This document shows positions 1 through 8,534 of a stretch of DNA of 10,000 bases, piece by piece. The stretch covers positions 1 to 10,000 of the forward strand of contig JAWQFJ010018712.1 in assembly GCA_034096865.1 (NCBI GenBank). The letters run 5' to 3'. Every line of letters begins with the position of its first letter. Within the stretch, counting starts at the first letter, position 1. The notes below the pieces were generated by a model. That model was not told the DNA's origin and ran no database searches. It saw nothing but the letters and a program-made list of their open reading frames with translations. The stretch comes from Theodoxus fluviatilis (taxonomy: Eukaryota; Mollusca; Gastropoda; Cycloneritida; Neritidae). The position numbers and the translations under genes are program-made.

Positions 1-475
1 GGTCAGTCACAGGAGCTCTTTAAAGTTGGATTGTATACATATTTTGAAGTGACCTTGACCCTGAACTATGGAAGATAACTCTTCCAAACTTCATTATATT
101 GTAGTACACATGTTATACTTTCATCATGAGACACATTTGGTCACATATCATCAAGGTCAAGGTCACTTTGACCCTTATGAAATGTGACCAAAATGGGGTA
201 GTGAACCACTAAAAGTGACCATATCATGGTAGAAAGTCCAATAAGCACCATTGTGCTTCCTATGTCTTGAATTAACAGCTGTGTTGGATGACCTTGATCT
301 TGGTCAGGCATATTTGGAGGAAAAATGTGTAAAGCAGTTCTTAGTGTATGATGTCATTGCTAGGTTTAGTTGTTTGACCTTGACCTTGAAGGTCACCTGA
401 AGGTCATGGTCATGCAAAGGTCAAGGTAATGTAAAGGTCAAGCATGTGAGTCATATGGGCTTTGCCCTTCTTGTT
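1..475 (+). mobile_element. Dispersed repeat copy 1, cut by the window's left edge
   Basis: Positions 8-124 match 1683-1799 in the same orientation with about four differences by eye (about 97% identity), so this is a dispersed repeat and not unique intron. From 125 on the copy carries a section absent from the second copy, dense in AGGTCA-type half-sites. It ends near 475 with a subterminal CATGTGAGTCA (443-453), then a small hairpin GGGC-TTT-GCCC (457-467) and a T-rich flank. The second copy ends in the same way (2029-2052). The reverse complement of the 443-453 motif is found at 1323-1333, the left end of the second copy, so the family has short subterminal inverted repeats. No transposase or reverse transcriptase is visible. 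A non-autonomous DNA element, possibly of Helitron/Helentron type because of the 3' hairpin and subterminal repeats, is an inference; the class is not established. Confidence 0.7.
375..440. promoter_or_regulatory. Cluster of AGGTCA-type nuclear receptor half-sites
   Basis: Within 66 bp there are two overlapping copies of TGACCTTGA (375-383 and 381-389, the reverse complement of TCAAGGTCA). On the + strand follow AAGGTCA at 389-395 and 400-406, an AAAGGTCA near 416-423 and another at 433-440. TCAAGGTCA is the known extended half-site bound by ERR and NR5A (SF-1/FTZ-F1) nuclear receptors. That the sites are bound in this animal is not shown. They lie in a dispersed repeat inside an intron and may simply be part of the element's own sequence. 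Confidence 0.25.
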
Positions 476-1321
476 ATTTTATTATTTTAGTACATTTCCC
501 TGCTAACATTGTTCTATTGTGCTCATGGGTTTGATAGCGACTTTGTCATCAAAATCTATTCAAACATTTTGTCTGATTTCCCCTCAATTTCTGGAATTGA
601 AAGAGATTACCTTATGTCTATTTTAGAAAACCCCAAAGTTGTTGGGGGACTATTGCTACTTTCTGCATGTGAGACTATTGGAGAGCTTGCTGGGCCGATA
701 GCATTTGGCAGGATTGCACCTGTCAGACCTATGAGCTGTTGGGTTGTCCTGCTATCGGTGGCCTATTGCTACTTTCTGTAAGTGAGGCTATTGGAGAGCT
801 TGTTGGGCCAATAGCATTTGGAAGGATTGCACCTGTCAGACCTGTGAGATATCAGGTTGACCTGTATATGCCAGCCCAGGTGATGACTGGGAAAATAATG
901 CCAGGTATTGCCTACCTGATAAGCATGGTAAACCAAAAGAGCTAGACCACCCCTACCTTGGCATGGCAAAGTTGGCAAGGGAGGAAATGAGCATCATGAG
1001 ACATTTCAAGGGTCCCTCCAGGATCTGAATATACCAAAAGTGTAACACAAATACAGTGTTGAAAGCAGAAAAAGAGACAAAACAAAACAAAAAGACTTAG
1101 GTGACTTGCATTGATTTTAAGAATACATGAGCTGGTGAATTTTGTTTTAAAACAGTTTGTGCACACATGCCTTGGCATGTCAGTGAATGTCAAGTTGCAG
1201 ATCCTTTTGGATGGATCTGTACTTGGAAATGCACATGGCACAGCACGCTAGTGTTAAAGTCACTCAAGTGACCATCTAAGGGAAAATGTGGCTACAGCAT
1301 CAAAATGACCAAACAAGATTT
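476..1321. other. Intronic stretch without a gene
   Basis: Apart from the tandem duplication at 650-860 I recognise nothing here. Open frames of 60-100 codons occur on both strands but do not resemble a known family, lack any consistent splice framework and overlap one another. The part from about 870 to 1321 is A-rich, single-copy-looking sequence. It is read as part of the ARMC8 intron that ends at 2374. Confidence 0.5.
650..860 (+). repeat. Two-copy tandem duplication, 113-bp period
   Basis: A segment beginning CTATTGCTACTTTCTG at 650 recurs at 763. GGATTGCACCTGTCAGACCT occurs at 711 and again at 824. Both give a spacing of exactly 113 bp. The shared part is about 85-95 bp at roughly 90% identity by eye, and the remaining 15-25 bp of each period is diverged. 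Translating each copy in a suitable frame gives a similar peptide (GELAGPIAFGRIAP and GELVGPIAFGRIAP), but 113 is not a multiple of three and the two copies sit in different frames. They therefore do not form one repeat protein. Confidence 0.85.
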
Positions 1322-1361
1322 TTGACTCACATGTGAAGCAAAAGTGAGTCTATGTACTCAC

Positions 1362-1550
1362 CCGTTTCGTCCGTCCGGGTGTACTGTCGTCCGTAAAAAA
1401 CTTTAACGTTGGATTTTTCTCGGAGACAAATAAGTCTATCAACACCCAATTTGGCATGATGGTGTAGGATGACAAGGCGTCAAAAAACATACATAGTGAC
1501 TTGACCTTGCTTCAAGGTCGCAGGGGCCATAAATGTTGTTAAAAAAACAG
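1362..1550 (+). repeat. Internal block A, first copy
   Basis: The block starts with a CpG-rich stretch (CGTTTCGTCCGTCCGGG) and passes through CTTTAACGTTGGATTTTTCT (1401-1420) and CACCCAATTTGGCATGATGG. It ends after GACCTTGCTTCAAGGTC (1503-1519), a perfect 7-bp inverted repeat around three bases, and CAGGGGCC. The same order of motifs recurs 453 bp further on. It is one of the few CpG-rich places in this intron. Confidence 0.75.
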
Positions 1551-1802
1551 ATAATTTTTCACATTTTCCCAATTTTCTCTGAAGTTTTATTAATTGGATA
1601 CCTGACTTATATATGGTATATAGGGCAAAATAATCCCTATCTTTTGATACCAGTTTGATTGACCTTGCTTCAAGGTCAAGGTCACAGGAGCTCTTTAAAT
1701 TTGGATTTTATACATATTTTGAAGTGACCTTGACCCTGAACTATGGAAGATAACTCTTCCAAACTTCATAACATTGTAGTACACATGTTATACTTTCATA
1801 CT

Positions 1803-2010
1803 AGGTTACCCGTGTCGTCCCTCCGGGCGTCCTCACAGTCGTCCCTAAAAAAACTTTAACGTTGGATTTTTCTCGGAGACTATTAACACTATCAACACCC
1901 AATTTGGCATGATGGTGTATGATGGCAAGGCGTCAAAAAACATGCATAGTGACTTGACCTTGCTTCAAGGTCAAGGTCGCAGGGGCCGTAACTGCTGTCT
2001 AAAAAACAGC
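1803..2010 (+). repeat. Internal block A, second copy
   Basis: CTTTAACGTTGGATTTTTCT recurs at 1854-1873, and the GACCTTGCTTCAAGGTC inverted repeat recurs at 1956-1972, here extended to TCAAGGTCAAGGTCG. The offset from the first copy is 453 bp at the CTTTAACG motif. Small insertions and deletions occur in the leading CpG-rich part and in the poly(A) run. The copy runs straight into the element's right end (2029-2057). Confidence 0.75.
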
Positions 2011-2057
2011 CATTTTTCTCATCCTCAGCATATGAGTCGTGTGTGCTTTGCCCTTTT

Positions 2058-2374
2058 CAACCACAAATTCATTTTGAACTGATACTAATTCCAGATAAAT
2101 TATTATATTCATAGCACATATGATTGATATTTTACTTGGACATAAAGCTATGAATATACATAAGTATGTAACAGAACCCCCCGACCATTTTGCTGCATGG
2201 TTTCTTGAAGAGTGTTTCAGCAATCTCAGCCTCTTTTCCCTTGGATGCTCGATGGAAGGAACAAGAAATCTGGTTCCAATAAAACAACCATGTCTGATGT
2301 TTTCCATTTCTCCTATTTCATATTTAGCCAGGAAGTAACTGTGTTTTGACCGTTATCATGTACTCTGCTTTCAG
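2058..2374 (+). other. ARMC8 intron end with 3' splice site
   Basis: No repeat or gene is recognised in this segment. It closes with a pyrimidine-rich run and CTTTCAG (2368-2374), a good acceptor directly before the first ARMC8 exon of the window. The intron begins left of position 1, so it is at least 2,374 bp long. Confidence 0.7.
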
Positions 2375-2467
2375 TGCATTTTGGGCGATGGCGCCATCGA
2401 CATCATGGCCAAGATGGTCAGCAGGGACGACATAGAGGACCGCCTGAATGGAGTGTGGGGTCTGATG
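2375..2467 (+). CDS. ARMC8: ARMC8 internal exon (first in window)
   Basis: The exon is 93 bp, 31 codons in phase 0, flanked by CTTTCAG and GTGAGT (2468-2473), both strong splice sites. It begins CILGDGAIDIMAK and ends with DRLNGVWGLM; the last residues form the start of an armadillo helix that continues without a break into the next exon (NLAFKAE). From memory of the family, this ALMN(M/L)AF-type junction and the order of the following exons match ARMC8. I place the segment very roughly at residues 460-490 of a protein of about 670. ARMC8 (yeast Gid5/Vid28) is an all-helical armadillo scaffold of the CTLH/GID E3 ubiquitin ligase. It acts in cytoplasm and nucleus and docks the GID4 substrate receptor. 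Reading through the donor would meet a TGA after five codons. This exon is the least conserved of the three, and its assignment leans on its neighbours. Confidence 0.85.
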
Positions 2468-2539
2468 GTGAGTGGCCTTCTCTGAGCAGGGCTGGGTCCT
2501 AAGGGAGGCTTGGCTGCCAGGGTTGAAAGGCCCCCTGTG

Positions 2540-2725
2540 GGTTTGGGGGGTGATAATAGACCCTCCACATTTCCCTATGCTTGGCGTGAGATGCAGATAA
2601 GTAGGGAAAAGGAGAATTGCTCGCGCTCTAACCACTCCCAGTGGTTTTCTTGATTATGGCCTTGCATAGACTACAAAGGCTGATAGGCCACAGCACTCCT
2701 TGCATCCAGTTATGCATCTAGTATC
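2540..2725 (+). repeat. Short dispersed repeat R2, copy 1
   Basis: Two conserved parts define this family. The left part is GTGGGTTTGGGG followed by AATAGACCCTCCACATTTCC; the other copies have AACAGACTCACCACGTCTCC and AACAGACCCACCACATCTCC. The right part is GGCCTTGCATAGACTACAAAGG followed by CTGATAGGC and CACTCC. The middle differs between copies. This copy's middle contains GCTCTAACCACT (2624-2635), whose reverse complement AGTGGTTAGAGC resembles a tRNA A-box region, which hints at a SINE origin. The copy is the most diverged of the three. Confidence 0.6.
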
Positions 2726-2764
2726 AGAACCACTGCATATTTTGCTGTTTAGCTGACGGGAGGG

Positions 2765-3230
2765 TGTTACTGCCCCTTTCCTTTCCTGGATATCCTCTTC
2801 CTCCTTCAGTCCTGCTGTTCGCGGTTTTTTGTTCTTTTCCTTCCATTCTTCTCTCTCTCCACCTTCTGCTCCTGTGCTAGCACCTCCTTCTCCTCCTCAT
2901 CCTGCTTTGGTCCTCTTTCTCCTGCTCCTGCTTCTGCTTCTTCTCCTCTTCCTTCTGCTTTTGTTTCTCTCCCTCCTGCTCCTCTCCTCCTCCTACTTCT
3001 GCCTGTACTCCTCTTCCATCTGCTCCCCTTCCCCCAGCTTTTCATTCTAACTTTATCAGTTTATTGACCTAACTTTCTTCTCTCCTGTTTCTCATCCACT
3101 TCATTCTAGTCTTCATCCTTGGTTTCTAATGTCCTTATCTGTTTCATGTCCACCCTGATCTGTCTCTTCTTCGTCCTATTTGTCCATATCTCCAACCTCA
3201 TTCTTGTCTTCTTCCTTGTTCTTCCCCTGT
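2765..3230 (+). repeat. Pyrimidine-rich region, degenerate C/T repeat
   Basis: The + strand here is mostly C and T, with irregular CTCCTGCTCCTGCTTCTGCTTCTT-type runs at 2880-3040. Further right are stretches that resemble the 46-bp unit of the array beginning at 3446, such as TTCTAGTCTTCATCC near 3103 and GTCTTCTTCCTTG near 3207. It may be a decayed forerunner of that array. The frames open across it encode only low-complexity Leu/Ser/Pro or, on the other strand, Arg/Glu/Lys sequence, and are not credible genes. Confidence 0.6.
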
Positions 3231-3412
3231 GGGTTGGGGGTTAAGAACAGACTCACCACGTCTCCCTACAAGACTCGTAAGATGCACATGAATAAAGACA
3301 TCATGACTTGACTTCACCTTACTCTAAATTATTCAGGGATTGTCGTGCTTAATGGCCTTACATAGTCTACAAAGGCTGATAGGCTGTAAAAACTCAATTC
3401 ATCCATCCTCCT
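3226..3412 (+). repeat. Short dispersed repeat R2, copy 2
   Basis: The left part, GTGGGTTGGGGGTTAAGAAC followed by AGACTCACCACGTCTCCCT, closely matches the copy at 9178-9210. The right part GGCCTTACATAGTCTACAAAGG followed by CTGATAGGCTGTA (3354-3389) matches those at 2657 and 9298. The sequence then continues AATTCATCCATCC and leads within about 40 bp into the 46-bp array. It is not coding. Confidence 0.7.
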
Positions 3413-3445
3413 TATTCATGTCATCCTTTTTTGCCTCCTCCTTGC

Positions 3446-6400
3446 CTCCTCTGTCTCTTCTAGTCTTCTTCCTTCCCTTGCACTCCTTGTCCTCCTCCGA
3501 CTCTTCTAGTCTTCTTCCTTCCCTTGCACTCCTTGTCCTCCTCTGTCTCTTCTAGTCTTCTTCCTTCCCTTGCACTCCTTGTCCTCCTCCGTCTCTTCTA
3601 GTCTTCTTCCTTCCCTTGCACTCCTTGTCCTCCTCCGTCTCTTCTAGTCTTCTTCCTTCCCTTGCACTCCTTGTCCTCCTCCGTCTCTTCTAGTCTTCTT
3701 CCTTCCCTTGCACTCCTTGTCCTCCTCCGTCTCTTCTAGTCTTCTTCCTTCCCTTGCACTCCTTGTCCTCCTCTGTCTCTTCTAGTCTTCTTCCTTCCCT
3801 TGCACTCCTTGTCCTCCTCCGTCTCTTCTAGTCTTCTTCCTTCCCTTGCACTCCTTGTCCTCCTCCGTCTCTTCTAGTCTTCTACCTTCCTTGCACTCCT
3901 TGTCCTCCTCCGTCTCTTCTAGTCTTCTTCCTTCCCTTGCACTCCTTGTCCTCCTCCGTCTCTTCTAGTCTTCTTCCTTCCCTTGCACTCCTTGTCCTCC
4001 TCCGTCTCTTCTAGTCTTCTTCCTTCCCTTGCACTCCTTGTCCTCCTCCGTCTCTTCTAGTCTTCTTCCTTCCCTTGCACTCCTTGTCCTCCTCCGTCTC
4101 TTCTAGTCTTCTTCCTTCCCTTGCACTCCTTGTCCTCCTCCGTCTCTTCTAGTCTTCTTCCTTCCCTTGCACTCCTTGTCCTCCTCCGTCTCTTCTAGTC
4201 TTCTTCCTTCCCTTGCACTCCTTGTCCTCCTCCGTCTCTTCTAGTCTTCTTCCTTCCCTTGCACTCCTTGTCCTCCTCTGTCTCTTCTAGTCTTCTTCCT
4301 TCCTTGCACTCCTTGTCCTCCTCCGTCTCTTCTAGTCTTCTTCCTTCCCTTGCACTCCTTGTCCTCCTCCGTCTCTTCTAGTCTTCTTCCTTCCCTTGCA
4401 CTCCTTGTCCTCCTCCGTCTCTTCTAGTCTTCTTCCTTCCCTTGCACTCCTTGTCCTCCTCCGTCTCTTCTAGTCTTCTTCCTTCCCTTGCACTCCTTGT
4501 CCTCCTCCGTCTCTTCTAGTCTTCTTCCTTCCCTTGCACTCCTTGTCCTCCTCTGTCTCTTCTAGTCTTCTTCCTTCCCTTGCACTCCTTGTCCTCCTCC
4601 GTCTCTTCTAGTCTTCTTCCTTCCCTTGCACTCCTTGTCCTCCTCCGTCTCTTCTAGTCTTCTTCCTTCCCTTGCACTCCTTGTCCTCCTCTGTCTCTTC
4701 TAGTCTTCTTCCTTCCCTTGCACTCCTTGTCCTCCTCCGTCTCTTCTAGTCTTCTTCCTTCCCTTGCACTCCTTGTCCTCCTCCGTCTCTTCTAGTCTTC
4801 TTCCTTCCCTTGCACTCCTTGTCCTCCTCCGTCTCTTCTAGTCTTCTTCCTTCCCTTGCACTCCTTGTCCTCCTCTGTCTCTTCTAGTCTTCTTCCTTCC
4901 CTTGCACTCCTTGTCCTCCTCCGTCTCTTCTAGTCTTCTTCCTTCCCTTGCACTCCTTGTCCTCCTCCGTCTCTTCTAGTCTTCTTCCTTCCCTTGCACT
5001 CCTTGTCCTCCTCTGTCTCTTCTAGTCTTCTTCCTTCCCTTGCACTCCTTGTCCTCCTCCGTCTCTTCTAGTCTTCTTCCTTCCCTTGCACTCCTTGTCC
5101 TCCTCCGTCTCTTCTAGTCTTCTTCCTTCCCTTGCACTCCTTGTCCTCCTCCGTCTCTTCTAGTCTTCTTCCTTCCCTTGCACTCCTTGTCCTCCTCCGT
5201 CTCTTCTAGTCTTCTTCCTTCCCTTGCACTCCTTGTCCTCCTCCGTCTCTTCTAGTCTTCTTCCTTCCCTTGCACTCCTTGTCCTCCTCCGTCTCTTCTA
5301 GTCTTCTTCCTTCCCTTGCACTCCTTGTCCTCCTCCGTCTCTTCTAGTCTTCTTCCTTCCCTTGCACTCCTTGTCCTCCTCCGTCTCTTCTAGTCTTCTT
5401 CCTTCCCTTGCACTCCTTGTCCTCCTCCGTCTCTTCTAGTCTTCTTCCTTCCCTTGCACTCCTTGTCCTCCTCTGTCTCTTCTAGTCTTCTTCCTTCCCT
5501 TGCACTCCTTGTCCTCCTCCGTCTCTTCTAGTCTTCTTCCTTCCCTTGCACTCCTTGTCCTCCTCCGTCTCTTCTAGTCTTCTTCCTTCCCTTGCACTCC
5601 TTGTCCTCCTCTGTCTCTTCTAGTCTTCTTCCTTCCCTTGCACTCCTTGTCCTCCTCCGTCTCTTCTAGTCTTCTTCCTTCCCTTGCACTCCTTGTCCTC
5701 CTCCGTCTCTTCTAGTCTTCTTCCTTCCCTTGCACTCCTTGTCCTCCTCCGTCTCTTCTAGTCTTCTTCCTTCCCTTGCACTCCTTGTCCTCCTCTGTCT
5801 CTTCTAGTCTTCTTCCTTCCCTTGCACTCCTTGTCCTCCTCCGTCTCTTCTAGTCTTCTTCCTTCCCTTGCACTCCTTGTCCTCCTCCGTCTCTTCTAGT
5901 CTTCTTCCTTCCCTTGCACTCCTTGTCCTTCTAGTCTTCTTCCTTCCCTTGCACTCCTTGTCCTCCTCCGTCTCTTCTAGTCTTCTTCCTTCCCTTGCAC
6001 TCCTTGTCCTCCTCCGTCTCTTCTAGTCTTCTTCCTTCCCTTGCACTCCTTGTCCTCCTCCGTCTCTTCTAGTCTTCTTCCTTCCCTTGCACTCCTTGTC
6101 CTCCTCCGTCTCTTCTAGTCTTCTTCCTTCCCTTGCACTCCTTGTCCTCCTCCGTCTCTTCTAGTCTTCTTCCTTCCCTTGCACTCCTTGTCCTCCTCTG
6201 TCTCTTCTAGTCTTCTTCCTTCCCTTGCACTCCTTGTCCTCCTCCGTCTCTTCTAGTCTTCTTCCTTCCCTTGCACTCCTTGTCCTCCTCCGTCTCTTCT
6301 AGTCTTCTTCCTTCCCTTGCACTCCTTGTCCTCCTCCGTCTCTTCTAGTCTTCTTCCTTCCCTTGCACTCCTTGTCCTCCTCCGTCTCTTCTAGTCTTCT

Positions 6401-7165
6401 TCCTTCCCTTGCACTCCTTGTCCTCCTCCGTCTCTTCTAGTCTTCTTCCTTCCCTTGCACTCCTTGTCCTCCTCCGTCTCTTCTAGTCTTCTTCCTTCCC
6501 TTGCACTCCTTGTCCTCCTCCGTCTCTTCTAGTCTTCTTCCTTCCCTTGCACTCCTTGTCCTCCTCCGTCTCTTCTAGTCTTCTTCCTTCCCTTGCACTC
6601 CTTGTCCTCCTCCGTCTCTTCTAGTCTTCTTCCTTCCCTTGCACTCCTTGTCCTCCTCTGTCTCTTCTAGTCTTCTTCCTTCCCTTGCACTCCTTGTCCT
6701 CCTCTGTCTCTTCTAGTCTTCTTCCTTCCCTTGCACTCCTTGTCCTCCTCCGTCTCTTCTAGTCTTCTTCCTTCCCTTGCACTCCTTGTCCTCCTCCGTC
6801 TCTTCTAGTCTTCTTCCTTCCCTTGCACTCCTTGTCCTCCTCTGTCTCTTCTAGTCTTCTTCCTTCCCTTGCACTCCTTGTCCTCCTCCGTCTCTTCTAG
6901 TCTTCCACCTTCCCTTGCACTCCTTGTCCTCCTCTGTCTCTTCTAGTCTTCTTCCTTCCCTTGCACTCCTTGTCCTCCTCTGTCTCTTCTAGTCTTCTTC
7001 CTTCCCTTGCACTCCTTGTCCTCCTCCGTCTCTTCTAGTCTTCTTCCTTCCCTTGCACTCCTTGTCCTCCTCCGTCTCTTCTAGTCTTCTTCCTTCCCTT
7101 GCACTCCTTGTCCTCCTCCGTCTCTTCTAGTCTTCTTCCTTCCCTTGCACTCCTTGTCCTCCTCT
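3446..7165 (+). repeat. Minisatellite, about 81 units of 46 bp
   Basis: The unit runs CTCTTCTAGTCTTCTTCCTT, then CCCTTGCACTCC, then TTGTCCTCCTCCGT. Counting along the array gives about 81 units over some 3,720 bp. The + strand is 40 of 46 pyrimidine. The copies are almost identical. The differences seen are C or T at the single CpG (17 units read TG), one CCGACTC variant (near 3498), two units lacking one base (near 3885 and 4300), one with an 11-bp loss (near 5930) and one CCACC change (near 6905). The unit contains TAG and its length is not a multiple of three, so it cannot be translated through. It lies wholly within the ARMC8 intron. Copy number in an assembly of such an array should be treated as provisional. 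Confidence 0.97.
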
Positions 7166-7328
7166 CAGTGATGGCAGTCAGGAGAAGTAGGAGGATAATA
7201 CAGGTAAAGCTAATTGTGTGATTTTTTTAAATAGAGACTTGTTGCCCATGTCTGAGTCTGGAAATGTTTTACACTTTACCCCCTGATCACTGGGCCTCTT
7301 GATCAATCTTTTACTGGCGCCTGGTGAC

Positions 7329-8430
7329 ACACACAGTGACAGACAGATAGGACACACAGTGACAGACAGATAGGACACACACAGTGACAGACAGATAGGA
7401 CACACACAGTGACAGACACACACAGTGACAGACAGATAGGACACACACAGTGACAGACAGATAGGACACACAGTGACAGACAGATAGGACACACAGTGAC
7501 AGACAGATAGGACACACAGTGACAGACAGATAGGACACACACAGTGACAGACAGATAGGACACACACAGTGACAGACAGATAGGACACACACAGTGACAG
7601 ACAGATAGGACACACAGTGACAGACAGATAGGACACACACAGTGACAGACAGATAGGACACACAGTGACAGACAGATAGGACACACACAGTGACAGACAG
7701 ATAGGACACACACAGTGACAGACAGATAGGACACACACAGTGACAGACAGATAGGACACACACAGTGACAGACAGATAGGACACACACAGTGACAGACAG
7801 ACAGACACACACAGTGACAGACAGACAAGACACACACAGTGACAGACAGATCAGACACACACAGTGACAGACAGACAGACACACACAGTGACAGACAGAC
7901 AAGACACACACAGTGACAGACAGACAGACACACACAGTGACAGACAGAAGACACACACAGTGACAGACAGACAAGACACACACAGTGACAGACAGACAAG
8001 ACACACACAGTGACAGACAGACAAGACACACACAGTGACAGACAGACACACACAGTGACAGACAGACCAGACACACACAGTGACAGACAGACCAGACACA
8101 CACAGTGACAGACAGACCAGACACACACAGTGACAGACAGACAAGACACACACAGTGACAGACAGACAAGACACACACAGTGACAGACAGACAAGACACA
8201 CACAGTGACAGACAGACAAGACACACACAGTGACAGACAGACAAGACACACACAGTGACAGACAGACAAGACACACACAGCGACAGACAGACAAGACACA
8301 CACAGCGACAGACAGACAAGACACACACAGCGACAGACAGACAAGACACACACAGCGACAGACAGACAAAACACACACAGTGACAGACAGATAAGACACA
8401 CACAGCGACAGACAGACAAGACACACACAT
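7329..8430 (+). repeat. Minisatellite, about 45 units of 23-25 bp
   Basis: Units follow GTGACAGACAGATAGG plus a short (AC)n run, whose length alternates to give 23- or 25-bp units; a few are shorter. I count 45 occurrences. Units left of about 7796 carry GATAGG, while those to the right mostly carry GACAAG. Three GACCAG units are clustered at 8055-8125, and five units near the right end (8280-8410) have GCGACA in place of GTGACA. The minus strand of the unit has no stop codon in any frame, so ORFs of up to 424 codons arise that encode only a [13 protein letters not shown] repeat. These are artefacts. Confidence 0.97.
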
Positions 8431-8534
8431 GCAGGTGCCAGCACCATTTCACTTCCTGGGGACCATTCCATTCCCACCTGATTCTGATGGCCGCATGCCA
8501 GAGTTAATTGCTGTACTGTGTGTCACTGCTGCCT

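Larger units (their letters stand above)
1322..2057 (+). mobile_element. Dispersed repeat copy 2, internally repeated
   Basis: The left end is TTGACTCACATG at 1322-1333. Here GACTCAC (1324-1330) pairs with GTGAGTC (1344-1350), which can instead pair with ACTCAC (1356-1361). The right end carries CATATGAGTC (2029-2038) followed by GCTTTGCCC, as in copy 1. Inside, a block of about 200 bp occurs twice (about 1355-1550 and 1803-2010), and between the two lies a segment almost identical to window positions 8-124. No coding capacity is seen. It is likely a non-autonomous transposable element, or two nested or recombined copies. The exact ends and target-site duplication could not be fixed by eye. 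Confidence 0.7.

Noticed and set aside
1..475. Inverted AGGTCA motifs as a promoter of ARMC8
   Set aside because: They lie deep in the gene and belong to a dispersed repeat. No core promoter elements or first exon are present.
509..945. Two small + strand ORFs with a shared GPIAFGRIAPVRP peptide
   Set aside because: They derive from the 113-bp duplication read in different frames. There is no recognised domain and they overlap in conflicting frames. Kept only as a finding.
2806..3050. ORFs over the C/T-rich stretch (Leu/Ser-rich on +, Arg/Glu-rich on -)
   Set aside because: These result from low-complexity composition inside an ARMC8 intron and resemble no known family.
3446..8430. CRISPR array
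   Set aside because: The units are directly adjacent tandem repeats without unique spacers, in an animal gene intron.
7178..8477. Long overlapping minus-strand ORFs (up to 424 codons) encoding Cys/Val/Leu/Ser repeats
   Set aside because: The minus strand of the 23-25-bp satellite has no stop codon in any frame, so all three frames stay open. The peptide is a pure repeat and the alternating unit length shifts the frame. No sign of a real start, splice framework or conservation.
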